The notes: generated by a model not told the origin, from the letters alone. Positions 1-7,694 are shown, counted from the first letter of the stretch. The stretch is 14,734 nucleotides of DNA from Acidimicrobiia bacterium (GCA_029934555.1 JAOZMA010000018.1:1-14734), one strand, 5' to 3'. Numbers and translations: made by a program.

Positions 1-699
1 TAGCGCCTCGGCGATGGATCGGCTCTGGTCGATCGGGACGGTTCCATCCGCGGTACCGGCGATGACGAGTGAGGGGATCCCGTCGATCTCTCCTCGTTCG
101 ATCCGATCGAGGGAAGGATATGCGTCGCGAACGAGCGTACCAACGGGGAGCCACGGGTAGTGGTGGCGCCCCACGTCGGCCAGCGAGGTGAATGGTGATC
201 CGAGAACGAGCGCGTCCGGTGCTTCGATGGACGCCGCTCCGATAGCGACGGCCGCACCGAGCGACTCCCCGAAGTAGACGATTCCGACATCGCCGAGACC
301 CATGCGGCGTGCCGCCGCAACGATGGCCAGGGCATCTGCGGTCAGTCCGTCCTCGCTCGGCGATCCGGGGTTTCCGCCGTAACCGCGGTACTCCCCGAGG
401 ATGACGCCGTAGCCGGCCTCCGCCAATCGGTTCCCAAGCGGCACCCGTCCTGCCCGGTTCCCGGCGTTCCCAGGGAACACGATCACAAGGGGTCGGCCGG
501 TCGCTCCATCATCTAGCCGGAGCCAGGCCGAGAGAGTGAGACCATCATCCGATTCGACGTTGAGTTCTTGCCAGGGTGCGGGCGCCGGCCCGGGGTCGGG
601 ACCGGGAAAGTAGATGAGTCGATCCTGAAGCATCCACAAACCTCCAACGACGAAACATGCGATAGCCAGGCCGAAGCCGATCACTTTTGCCAGCCTCAT
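1..699 (-). CDS. Alpha/beta hydrolase, membrane-anchored, BEM46/ABHD13-like (3' end beyond window)
   Basis: A serine hydrolase of the alpha/beta fold. The visible 233 codons start at the ATG at 699 and run off the left edge. Residues 5-24 form a hydrophobic N-terminal segment (signal anchor; Cys15 sits in only a poor lipobox), so the catalytic domain is probably outside the membrane. The segment LIYFPGPDPGPAP (28-40) is typical of BEM46/ABHD13-type hydrolases. The oxyanion region is at VFPGNAGN (74-81), the nucleophile elbow is GESLG with Ser146, and the acid is probably Asp218 in AGTADGTVP. The catalytic His would lie past the edge. The substrate cannot be told; esterase, peptidase or thioesterase activity are all known in the fold. 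It diverges from the CorC-like gene with about 34 bp between starts. A TACCGT box 6 nt before the ATG and no Shine-Dalgarno point to leaderless expression. Confidence 0.9.
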   Translation of the reverse strand, partial: MRLAKVIGFGLAIACFVVGGLWMLQDRLIYFPGPDPGPAPAPWQELNVESDDGLTLSAWLRLDDGATGRPLVIVFPGNAGNRAGRVPLGNRLAEAGYGVILGEYRGYGGNPGSPSEDGLTADALAIVAAARRMGLGDVGIVYFGESLGAAVAIGAASIEAPDALVLGSPFTSLADVGRHHYPWLPVGTLVRDAYPSLDRIERGEIDGIPSLVIAGTADGTVPIDQSRSIAEAL

Positions 700-705
700 A
701 CCCAC

Positions 706-711
706 ACGGTA
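706..711 (-). promoter_or_regulatory. -10 box of leaderless promoter for the alpha/beta hydrolase
   Basis: On the minus strand TACCGT is followed by 6 nt (GTGGGT) and then the ATG at 699. This fits the actinobacterial TANNNT -10 consensus with transcription starting at or next to the A of the ATG. The box lies in the 8-bp palindrome CGGTACCG (707-714), so the same bases could serve the divergent gene. No convincing -35 is visible. The assignment is inferred from sequence. Confidence 0.5.
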
Positions 712-733
712 CCGAATGCGCGAGACTTGGCAC

Positions 734-1990
734 ATGACCGGGACCGACCTCGCTCTCATCTTCATCCTTCTGGTTCTGCTCGCTGCCGCGATCGTCCTCG
801 GTGCTGCCGAAGCGTCGCTGTTGCGAGTCCAGCGTGTTCGTGTCGAGGTGCAGGCCGCTGCGGGTGACCGTCGGTCCGTGAAACTCCTCGGACTCCTCGA
901 TGACCTTCCCCGCGTCTTGAACACCGTGTTGCTGGCCGTTCTCCTGGTTCAGATCGGAGCAGCGACCGTTACCGGTGTGCTCTCCGGACGTCACTTCGGG
1001 AATCTCGGAGTCACCCTGGCCTCCATCGCTTTGACCGTGATCCTGTTCGTCTACGCCGAAGCGATACCGAAGACCTATGCGATCCGTCATCCGTACCCAG
1101 TGGCACGGGCGACGGCCCGGCTCGTGGCAGGCCTTGCGTGGATACTCCGGCCGATCGTCAGTGTTCTCGTGGCGTTCGCAGATCTGCAAGCACCCGGCAC
1201 GGGGATCGCCACATCATCGGTCGTAACCGAGGAGGAGTTGCGGAGACTGGCTCTGGACGCTGCCGCAGAGGGATCCATCGACGAGACGGACCGGACGCTG
1301 ATGGAGAGCGCTTTCGATCTCGGGGATCGAACCGTCGACGAGATCCTCACCCCCAGGACCGAGATCGTCGCTGTGCCGACCGAATCCACGATCCGTGAGG
1401 CGCTCGAGATCGCCGTCCACAGTGGCCACCGGAGGCTCCCTGTGTATGAAGGAGACCTCGACGACATACGGGGCATCGTCAGGCTCCAGGATCTCGCCGC
1501 GGCCGTGACCGAGTCACCGGACGCTCCCGTGCTCACGGTCGCGACGGTCGAACTCATCGCACCCGAGACGAAGCGTGTCATCGACCTCCTGTCGGAGATG
1601 CAACGCAGCGGCGTACATCTCGCTGTTGCCGTGGATGAACACGGCGGAACCGCCGGCATCGTGACGATCGAAGACGTCGTCGCAGAGCTTGTCGGTCGGG
1701 TGTCAGACGAAGGGGAGTTCCTGCGCCCCGCGATCCGTGCGATGAGCGCCGGCCGCTGGCGGCTCGACGCCTCTGCGGATGTCGAAGACCTCGAAGCGGC
1801 AACGGGCGTCGAACTACCCGCAGGCGATTGGCACACCGTTGGTGGCCTCGTGGCGGGTATCGCCGGCCGTATCCCCGAACGGGGAGAGACGTTCCAGGTC
1901 GAAGGCCTGTCGCTCACGGTCGTGAACGCCGAGCCGCACCGGATCGTGACTCTCGAGGCGGCGACGAAGGATCAAGCAGAATCGAGCTGA
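734..1990 (+). CDS. CNNM/CorC/HlyC family membrane protein with CBS pair
   Basis: A 418-residue membrane protein of the CNNM/CorC (HlyC) family, members of which are linked to Mg2+ or Co2+ transport or its regulation; older 'hemolysin' names are not supported functionally. An N-terminal CNNM (DUF21) domain covers about residues 1-155, with hydrophobic segments near 6-25, 61-83, 91-110 and 128-150. The family-typical acidic/proline stretch is AEAIPKTYA (108-116). A CBS-domain pair spans about 200-325 (ILTPRTEIVAVPTE onward; the second repeat ends DEHGGTAGIVTIEDVVAELVG), and a CorC_HlyC C-terminal domain spans about 338-410. An in-frame ATG at 716 would add six residues; 734 is preferred because the hydrophobic segment then follows directly, but neither start has a clear ribosome-binding site. 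Its 3' end overlaps the convergent DUF255 gene by 19 bp. The transported ion cannot be read from sequence. Confidence 0.9.
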   Translation: MTGTDLALIFILLVLLAAAIVLGAAEASLLRVQRVRVEVQAAAGDRRSVKLLGLLDDLPRVLNTVLLAVLLVQIGAATVTGVLSGRHFGNLGVTLASIALTVILFVYAEAIPKTYAIRHPYPVARATARLVAGLAWILRPIVSVLVAFADLQAPGTGIATSSVVTEEELRRLALDAAAEGSIDETDRTLMESAFDLGDRTVDEILTPRTEIVAVPTESTIREALEIAVHSGHRRLPVYEGDLDDIRGIVRLQDLAAAVTESPDAPVLTVATVELIAPETKRVIDLLSEMQRSGVHLAVAVDEHGGTAGIVTIEDVVAELVGRVSDEGEFLRPAIRAMSAGRWRLDASADVEDLEAATGVELPAGDWHTVGGLVAGIAGRIPERGETFQVEGLSLTVVNAEPHRIVTLEAATKDQAESS

Positions 1991-3996
1991 TCGGCGAGCT
2001 CTCCCGGTGACTGTGTTGGAAGGTCACAAACGAAACCACGACACACGAATGCACGGGCGCCTGCGGAGGAGCTGCGACCCTCGAGAAGCGGAACCTCACT
2101 CGTGATCCCATCCCCGGCGGCGATCACGGTCCCCGGCCGGAATCGCCCCCATGCCACGTCGAAGAAAGGGCTCCTTGCATCGGCATCGCCCACGAGTGCG
2201 ATCTCGGACGCTGGACTGGCCATCCACACACCGAGCAGTTGTCCGTGCGCCCAGGGATGCGTCGACAGGCTGGGACCGACGCTCTCAACGGTGCGCTCGA
2301 ACCGGCCGTAGATCTCGGTGCTCCCTGTGAACGCGGCAAGGATCGACAGCGCTTCGGCGGCGAGGGCATTGTCGGAAGGCGTCGGGTTGTCATGGACGTT
2401 TCTCGGCCGGGCGATGAGGGGTTCCGCGTCCGCGGCCGTGGCGAAGAAACCGCCGGCATCATCACCGAACCGGTCGATCATCGCTCGTGTGATCTGCTCG
2501 GCGTGGCGGTACCACCGCTCGTCCCCGGTTGCCTGGTACAGCGAGAAGAGGCCGATCGCCGCAGCTGCGTAGTCATCGCAGAAGCCGTTCGGGCCATCCG
2601 TCCCCTGTCTCCATGATCGCAGGAGTCGGTCGCCCTTCAAGGCCGGACCTGTGAGGAACGTGGCGATCCCGTCAGCGACTGACAGGTAGCGATCGCTGCC
2701 CAGGATCGCACCGGCTTCGGAGAATGCACGGAGAGCGAGTCCGTTCCATGCGGTGACGACCTTGTCGTCTCGATCCGGTCGTGTTCGGACGGAACGGCGT
2801 TCGCGAAGGAGATCATCTATTCGCCGCTTCTGATCCGCCAGGTCGCTCTCGGGGATTCCCAGCCGATCGGCGATCTCTGCGGCCGGAGCCGGAAGGTGGA
2901 GGATGTTCGATCCCTCGAAGTTCCCGTCCGGTGTTGCCCCGTAAAGTGCCGCGCCCGTTTCGAGGTCGTCCCCGAGGATCTCGACCAGTTCGTCCCAGCT
3001 CCAAACAGCGAACGATCCTTCGCGACCTTCGGCATCCGCATCTTCTGCTGAGTGGATGCCGCCGGACGGATCGATCATGTCACGGGCGAGGTAGTCGAGC
3101 GTCTCGCGAGCCTTTTCGAGCATCCATGGCTGTCCCAACACCTGCCAGGCGCGGAGATAGAGGCGGGCGAGCAAGGCGTTGTCGTAGAGCATCTTCTCGA
3201 AGTGCGGCACGAGCCACCGGTCATCCACCGAGTACCGGGCGAAGCCGCCCTCGAGGTGGTCGTAGATCCCTCCCCTCGCCATGTGGTCGAGTGTCGTCTC
3301 GACCATGGCCAGAGCGGTCGAAGCCCGATCGCTATCCGGGTGGAGAGCGCCGAACCGGAGGAGGAATTCGAGCGTTGACGGTTGGGGGAATTTCGGTGCC
3401 CGACCGAATCCGCCGTCCCGTGGGTCGAACGTGGCAGCGATGGCGTCGACGGCGAGTTCGATCTCCCCCGGCGAGGGCGCAGCCGACGAGACAGTTGAGC
3501 GGTCGGAGATCCGTCGCGTGATCTCATCGGACTGGTTGATCAGCCCGTCTCGCCTGTGGTGCCATGCGTCGTCGATAGCCTCGAGAACATCCATGAACGA
3601 GGGCATGCCCTGTCGGCGTTCGTCTGGGAAGTAGGTGCCGGCGTAGAAGGGTTTGGCGTCGGGTGTGAGGAACACCGTCATCGGCCATCCGCCGTGACCG
3701 GTCGTTGCCGTGACGGCGTCCATGTAGATCCGGTCGACGTCCGGCCGCTCCTCCCGGTCGACCTTGATACTGACGAAGTGGTCGTTCAAGAAGCGCGCCG
3801 TTGCTTCGTCCTCGAACGATTCGTGGGCCATGACGTGGCACCAGTGACACGCCGAGTACCCGACCGAGAGCAGGATGGGCACATCGCGTTCGACCGCTTC
3901 GGCGAAGGCATCGCTCCCCCACTCCCACCAGTCGACCGGGTTGTCCGCGTGCTGGAGAAGGTAGGGCGAAGAAGCGTCGTTGAGGTGATTCGGCAT
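1972..3996 (-). CDS. DUF255 / YyaL-type thioredoxin-domain protein (SPATA20 family)
   Basis: A 674-residue protein of the YyaL/SPATA20 family, close to the usual family length. The N-terminal 160 residues form the thioredoxin-like DUF255 domain. It begins with the signature LNDASSPYLLQHADNPVDWW and contains a redox-type CxxC (Cys50-His-Trp-Cys53 in SVGYSACHWCHVMAHESF). The rest resembles an alpha/alpha-barrel (six-hairpin glycosidase / N-acylglucosamine 2-epimerase-like) domain, with EKMLYDNALL and EDADAEGREGSFAVW as family-typical stretches. No signal peptide is seen, so it is probably cytoplasmic. The biochemical function of the family is not established. The start at 3996 is chosen because family similarity begins at MPNHLNDASSP; an upstream in-frame ATG at 4083 would put 29 unrelated residues across a hairpin. 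A TAGCGT -10 box lies 7 nt before this ATG. Confidence 0.93.
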   Translation of the reverse strand: MPNHLNDASSPYLLQHADNPVDWWEWGSDAFAEAVERDVPILLSVGYSACHWCHVMAHESFEDEATARFLNDHFVSIKVDREERPDVDRIYMDAVTATTGHGGWPMTVFLTPDAKPFYAGTYFPDERRQGMPSFMDVLEAIDDAWHHRRDGLINQSDEITRRISDRSTVSSAAPSPGEIELAVDAIAATFDPRDGGFGRAPKFPQPSTLEFLLRFGALHPDSDRASTALAMVETTLDHMARGGIYDHLEGGFARYSVDDRWLVPHFEKMLYDNALLARLYLRAWQVLGQPWMLEKARETLDYLARDMIDPSGGIHSAEDADAEGREGSFAVWSWDELVEILGDDLETGAALYGATPDGNFEGSNILHLPAPAAEIADRLGIPESDLADQKRRIDDLLRERRSVRTRPDRDDKVVTAWNGLALRAFSEAGAILGSDRYLSVADGIATFLTGPALKGDRLLRSWRQGTDGPNGFCDDYAAAAIGLFSLYQATGDERWYRHAEQITRAMIDRFGDDAGGFFATAADAEPLIARPRNVHDNPTPSDNALAAEALSILAAFTGSTEIYGRFERTVESVGPSLSTHPWAHGQLLGVWMASPASEIALVGDADARSPFFDVAWGRFRPGTVIAAGDGITSEVPLLEGRSSSAGARAFVCRGFVCDLPTQSPGELADQLDSA

Positions 3997-4003
3997 GCGG
4001 ACA

Positions 4004-4009
4004 ACGCTA
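4004..4009 (-). promoter_or_regulatory. -10 box of leaderless promoter for the DUF255 gene
   Basis: On the minus strand TAGCGT is followed by 7 nt (TGTCCGC) and the ATG at 3996. It matches TANNNT, and no Shine-Dalgarno lies before the ATG. The region where a -35 element would sit falls in the left arm of the inverted repeat at 4021-4042. Confidence 0.5.
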
Positions 4010-4020
4010 CTCGCCCCCAA

Positions 4021-4080
4021 CTCTGGGGTCTGGCGTCCGTACAGCCCGGATATGGTTCGTGCGGACGCCAGACTCCAGAG
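4021..4080 (+). repeat. Large inverted repeat (22-bp arms, 16-nt loop) between divergent promoters
   Basis: Left arm 4021-4042 and right arm 4059-4080 pair at 20 of 22 positions (core GTCTGGCGTCCG against CGGACGCCAGAC). The two mismatches, 4027/4074 and 4040/4061, would be G-U wobbles in a plus-strand RNA, giving an unbroken 22-bp stem with the 16-nt loop 4043-4058. No T-run follows, so a Rho-independent terminator is unlikely. The element fills the spacer between the DUF255 gene and the lyase/kinase operon, with a predicted -10 box just outside each arm. It could be an operator, an intergenic palindromic (REP-like) repeat, or an RNA hairpin. Confidence 0.8.
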
Positions 4081-4084
4081 CACC

Positions 4085-4090
4085 TATGCT
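4085..4090 (+). promoter_or_regulatory. -10 box of leaderless promoter for the lyase/kinase operon
   Basis: TATGCT is followed by 6 nt (CGCTGG) and the ATG at 4097, with no Shine-Dalgarno sequence. The box starts 4 bp after the right arm of the hairpin, so a protein bound to the arms would cover the upstream promoter region. Confidence 0.55.
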
Positions 4091-4096
4091 CGCTGG

Positions 4097-5275
4097 ATGA
4101 CTGCAACACCACCTGCTCTCGATGCCGCAGCCAGCAACAGCCTGGCTACCGATCCCGAACGGCTGGCCCAGCTCTTCGGAGACGACCGGGGGCTTCTCCC
4201 ACTCTGGATTGCTGAGCCCTATGTCGACCTCGCACCCGCCATCGTCGCGGCACTGCAGACGAGGTCCGAAACTCCCTGGTACGGCTACGAGGTGCGGCCG
4301 CGCGCGCTGATCGATTCGTTCTGGGAGTGGATGGCATCCCGGCACGGATGGGACGGGACCGGTTTGAACACTTCGGTCAGCCCGAGCGTTGGAACGTCGA
4401 TCGGTGTTCTCATCGAAGAGCTCACCGACCCGGGCGAGGGGATCCTTCTCCAACCTCCCGTGTTCACAGACTTCAAACCCCTGATCACCCGGGCGAACAG
4501 AATCCCGGTACGGAGCCCGCTGGTGCTTAGCGACGACGGCTACCGCATGGACCTCGATGACCTCGAGGCGAAGGCCGCGGACGCAACCACGAAGATGATG
4601 ATCCTGTGCAATCCCCACAATCCGGTTGGCCGGATCTGGAGCAGCGACGAACTCACAGAGGTTGCAGCGATCTGCGCCAAGCACGACGTCTTCGTGATCG
4701 CCGATGAGATCCACGCGGACCTGGCGCTCCCCCCGTTCCGTTTCACGCCCTTCGCGTCTGTCGCTACGGACTCGGGTGTTTCATGGGCGGCCACACATGG
4801 CCCAATCAAGACGTTCGGCCTCGCGGGTGTGTGCGACACGCTCTTGGTGACGGGAGACGACGACGTATCGAAGCTGTTCCGCACGAGAAGCTCGCAACTC
4901 CACCTGACGCGCAACAACGTTTTCGGAATGGCCGCATTCGAGACGGGATACCGCACCGGCGCCGACTGGCTCGACCAGCTCCTTGCCCTCGTCGCTTCGA
5001 ACGTCTCCCTGCTCCGACAAGGGCTCCCACCCGGCATCGAGATCATCGAGCCGGAAGGAACGTATCTCGCGTGGGTCGACTTCCGCGGGCTCGGCATGGA
5101 CGTACCCGAACTCGCCCGCTGGCTCGCCGGATCGGCCCACCTGGCGTTGAGCCCGGGGCACTGGTTCGGCCGACAGGGCGCCGGATTCGCGAGGATGACG
5201 ATCGCGACACCAAGCGAACAGATCGAAGATGCCATCACACGTCTCACGGATGCCGTCGACGCGATCGGAAGCTGA
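4097..5275 (+). CDS. PLP-dependent aminotransferase class I/II, MalY/PatB-type C-S lyase
   Basis: A 392-residue fold-type I PLP enzyme, most like MalY/PatB cystathionine beta-lyases, which cleave C-S bonds of cystathionine-like substrates to give a thiol, pyruvate and ammonia. The PLP-binding lysine is Lys238 in PIKTFGLAG; Asp203 in IADEIHADL pairs with the pyridine nitrogen; ILCNPHNPVGR (169-179) and WYGYE (61-65) are typical; Arg366 in FARMTIATP would bind the substrate carboxylate. Length fits the family. Aminotransferase activity cannot be excluded. Start: the ORF extends upstream to 3995 and 4052, but those starts read through the hairpin, and the ATG at 4097 matches where family similarity begins and has a -10 box at the leaderless distance. 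The kinase gene follows 9 bp after the stop, so the two are very likely co-transcribed. Confidence 0.88.
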   Translation: MTATPPALDAAASNSLATDPERLAQLFGDDRGLLPLWIAEPYVDLAPAIVAALQTRSETPWYGYEVRPRALIDSFWEWMASRHGWDGTGLNTSVSPSVGTSIGVLIEELTDPGEGILLQPPVFTDFKPLITRANRIPVRSPLVLSDDGYRMDLDDLEAKAADATTKMMILCNPHNPVGRIWSSDELTEVAAICAKHDVFVIADEIHADLALPPFRFTPFASVATDSGVSWAATHGPIKTFGLAGVCDTLLVTGDDDVSKLFRTRSSQLHLTRNNVFGMAAFETGYRTGADWLDQLLALVASNVSLLRQGLPPGIEIIEPEGTYLAWVDFRGLGMDVPELARWLAGSAHLALSPGHWFGRQGAGFARMTIATPSEQIEDAITRLTDAVDAIGS

Positions 5276-5279
5276 GGAG
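5274..5279 (+). promoter_or_regulatory. Ribosome-binding site setting the GTG start of the kinase
   Basis: GAGGAG overlaps the stop codon of the upstream lyase gene (TGA 5273-5275) and lies 5 nt before GTG 5285. The alternative GTG at 5279 would overlap the site itself, so 5285 is preferred. The arrangement implies translational coupling. Confidence 0.75.
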
Positions 5280-5284
5280 TGCCC

Positions 5285-6220
5285 GTGAGTCCGAGAATCG
5301 GTGTTGTCGGTGGCCTCAACATGGATATCCACCTGTTCGGGGGTGAACATCGGTCCGAAGACGGCGCCTACCTCGCCGAGCGCTACATCATCGAGCCCGG
5401 AGGAAAGGGCTCGAATCAATCGCGTGCCGCTGCCCGTCTCGGGGCCGACGCGCTGCTGGTCGGCTGTGTCGGCGACGACGAGTTCGGGCGTCTCTGCGTC
5501 GATGCAACGAACGCCGACGGTGTTGACACCACCCACGTCGTGACGACAGACGAGCAAGGCACCGGTTTCGTTGTGATCCAACTCATCGATGGCCGCCATC
5601 GGTCGCTTGTGTTCACGCCGGGTGCGAACTCGCTGCTCACATGGGCGGACGTCGTTCCGGCGCTCGATGCTCTTGCCGGGTGCGATGTGGTGATCACACA
5701 GAGCGAGGTACCGGCCGACACGGTCGACCGACTCATCGACTGGTCACAGGAGTCCGGTGTCCCGATCTATCTCGATCCGGCTTCTCCGCAGCAGGCCTCG
5801 GTGCACTCCCTTGTTGGAGCGGAAGTGATCACTCCCAACGTGCTCGAAGCCGGAGTGCTCACCGGACGCTCGCTCGATGATGACACCGCCCCGGTCTTTG
5901 CTGCTCGCGAACTGGTGGCGATGGGTGTGCGCCGGTCAATCTTGAAACTGGGTGCGGCCGGGGCTCTTTTCGTCTCCGACGACTCTGTGAAGTCCATCCC
6001 CACGGCTGTCGTCGAAGCCGTCGACGAAACGGGTGCCGGAGACGTGTTCGTCGCGGCGCTTGCCATCCGGCGTGCGTCAGGATCCGACTGGGTTGACGCC
6101 ATCGCCTTCTCGAACGCTGCTGCCGCGGTATCGATATCACAGAGCGGCCTCTTTCTTCCAGGATTCGACGAAGTGGCTGCACTCACTTCAACGATCGGGG
6201 CGCCCTCGGCGGTCACCTGA
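5285..6220 (+). CDS. PfkB family carbohydrate kinase, ribokinase-like
   Basis: A 311-residue cytoplasmic sugar kinase of the PfkB/ribokinase family that would phosphorylate a sugar or nucleoside hydroxyl with ATP. The substrate motif GGLNMDIHLFG is at 9-19, with Asp14 in the position that contacts the sugar. The first PfkB signature is PGGKGSNQSRAAARLG (38-53), the TPNxxE motif is TPNVLE (183-188), and the second signature DETGAGDVF (247-255) gives the anion hole and catalytic base Asp253. The GGKGSNQ motif points to a ribokinase-like subgroup, but the substrate is not fixed by sequence and I withhold rbsK. The gene uses a GTG start with a Shine-Dalgarno overlapping the previous stop, in an operon with the C-S lyase. 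It ends 13 bp before the convergent lipoprotein gene with no terminator between. Confidence 0.9.
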   Translation: MSPRIGVVGGLNMDIHLFGGEHRSEDGAYLAERYIIEPGGKGSNQSRAAARLGADALLVGCVGDDEFGRLCVDATNADGVDTTHVVTTDEQGTGFVVIQLIDGRHRSLVFTPGANSLLTWADVVPALDALAGCDVVITQSEVPADTVDRLIDWSQESGVPIYLDPASPQQASVHSLVGAEVITPNVLEAGVLTGRSLDDDTAPVFAARELVAMGVRRSILKLGAAGALFVSDDSVKSIPTAVVEAVDETGAGDVFVAALAIRRASGSDWVDAIAFSNAAAAVSISQSGLFLPGFDEVAALTSTIGAPSAVT

Positions 6221-6233
6221 AACACCGATCGCT

Positions 6234-7682
6234 TCAGTCGGCGAAGTCGTTCAGGTCGGCGTACTCCCCTTCGACCGTTCTGCTTCCAATCGGATCAGGT
6301 AGAAGCACTCGGAGATGGAGTCTCCCTCCGATGCTGCAACGCAGATCGTTGAACTGTTCACCGCTACCAGGCGGTGGGTACAGCGATTGCCAGACTTCGA
6401 ATGCGATCATGTCCCCGGTGTCCTCTGCCACGACGACAACCTCATGTCCGCGATCTGCGACCGATCCACATTCGTCGACGGCCAGGAGGTCGATCACATC
6501 ACTCTCCGGATCGGGCGGGTAGTCGGGGTGAAGCTGCCAGGCCACCGGATGGAATCCGTCCGGTTGCCACGAGCAGCTTCCCCAACCGCTTGGCCACCAC
6601 ACTCCGTCAACGCGATCGAACGCAACATCCGAAAATGATCCATTCGTTGAGGTTCCGAGGAGGATGAGTTGGTCGTCGGTCCGGGAGAAGATCTCGTACC
6701 GGTATGTGTTCGAGAATCCGGCGCCCTCCTCTTCGGCAGCTCGGAATGCCTCCATCGCCTGTAACGCATCGTCGTCGAGCGGCTCCGTCGACGGCATCGC
6801 CGACATGCTCGGAAGCACTGCGTGGCCACATGCTGTGCCCGGGTCGAACGTCCGCACAGCCTCGATGTCGACGGTGAGAGTCACCGGCTCTGCGGCGGGT
6901 GTCTCCGGTTCTCTGTACGGCGGATTGATAGCGTCGAAGAGATCGGCACATCGCCCGCTGCCGACGTCGACGAGGGCCCCACCCGCCTCGATGAGCGGCG
7001 CTGCACCCTCTTCGTTCGCCTGGACCCAGGGCTTGGTGGCCCACAGCGAAGCGACCATCTGCAGACTCGTTGTGGCCTCGAAGACGTCGACCGCCTCCAG
7101 ATCATGTATGAGCGTTTCGACGGTCTCAGCCATCGACGGCCCGTACTCGGCGCCGTACGACGCGTCGACCTCCCAGATGTTGATCGTCTTGATGAACACG
7201 TCGCAGGCATGATCGGCTGTGCCGCTGGCGTACTCCGATGAGATCTCGACCGCGGGCGGTACCTCCCAGGTCTGGGCGGGATGCGGCGCCATCGGACCGA
7301 GGTTGCGCCAGACCCTCTCGCAGCCGGGAACTCCGTACTCGATCAGCATATGACCGAGTGTCTCGACAGCCCACAAATCGTCTTCTTGCGCATCGCCCGC
7401 GTAGAGTCGCTCGAGAGCGAATCCCAACTCCTGGTTGTCATCGCTCACCAGTTCGTGCTCGAGGGCATAGTCGATGACGGGGCGGACGGCTTCGCTGAGG
7501 ATCTCCTGATATCTGGCGGGATCTTGCCGGAATCCCAGAGGCGTCGTCCGGTCGATGAACGTCGAACACATGTCCCTCGGCGGGCCGACCACTGCGGCTT
7601 CGTGCGAGTATCCCCACTCCTCTGTCGCACCGCACGATACGAGCACGAGTGCCATCACGATGGGGATCAACCACTTCCGCAT
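6234..7682 (-). CDS. Putative lipoprotein with internally duplicated domain, unknown function
   Basis: I do not recognise this 482-residue protein. The start at 7682 gives a lipoprotein signal peptide (MRKWLIPIVMALVLVSC) with lipobox LVSC and acylated Cys17; the ORF is open to 8009, but that extension lacks any signal and crosses the divergent SDR start. After the signal, two related helical segments follow. The first runs from Cys39 (CSTFID) to Cys121 (CERVWRNLGP), the second from Cys160 (CDVFIK) to Cys245 (CADLFDAINPPY). Both open with C-x2-F-I and close with C-x3-[W/F]-x2-[L/I]-x-P, 82 and 85 residues apart, so each may carry a disulfide. The C-terminal half (about 265-482) has Cys pairs and beta-type sequence, including a Trp-rich stretch (VWWPSGWGSCSW). 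It is probably surface-exposed. A CATACT box lies 6 nt before the ATG. Confidence 0.82.
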   Translation of the reverse strand: MRKWLIPIVMALVLVSCGATEEWGYSHEAAVVGPPRDMCSTFIDRTTPLGFRQDPARYQEILSEAVRPVIDYALEHELVSDDNQELGFALERLYAGDAQEDDLWAVETLGHMLIEYGVPGCERVWRNLGPMAPHPAQTWEVPPAVEISSEYASGTADHACDVFIKTINIWEVDASYGAEYGPSMAETVETLIHDLEAVDVFEATTSLQMVASLWATKPWVQANEEGAAPLIEAGGALVDVGSGRCADLFDAINPPYREPETPAAEPVTLTVDIEAVRTFDPGTACGHAVLPSMSAMPSTEPLDDDALQAMEAFRAAEEEGAGFSNTYRYEIFSRTDDQLILLGTSTNGSFSDVAFDRVDGVWWPSGWGSCSWQPDGFHPVAWQLHPDYPPDPESDVIDLLAVDECGSVADRGHEVVVVAEDTGDMIAFEVWQSLYPPPGSGEQFNDLRCSIGGRLHLRVLLPDPIGSRTVEGEYADLNDFAD

Positions 7683-7688
7683 CTGGCC

Positions 7689-7694
7689 AGTATG
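7689..7694 (-). promoter_or_regulatory. -10 box of leaderless promoter for the lipoprotein gene
   Basis: On the minus strand CATACT is followed by 6 nt (GGCCAG) and the ATG at 7682. It differs from TANNNT only at the first base. There is no Shine-Dalgarno before the ATG, and the spacing equals that of the other leaderless candidates here. Confidence 0.45.

Noticed and set aside
545..1189. 214-codon minus-strand ORF across the hydrolase and CorC-like starts
   Set aside because: It lies in antisense or the wrong frame of two clear genes and resembles no known protein.
3997..4083. N-terminal extension of the DUF255 gene to the ATG at 4083, and of the lyase gene to 3995 or 4052
   Set aside because: Each extension would translate the inverted repeat, has no family similarity, and ignores a -10 box placed just before the inner ATG.
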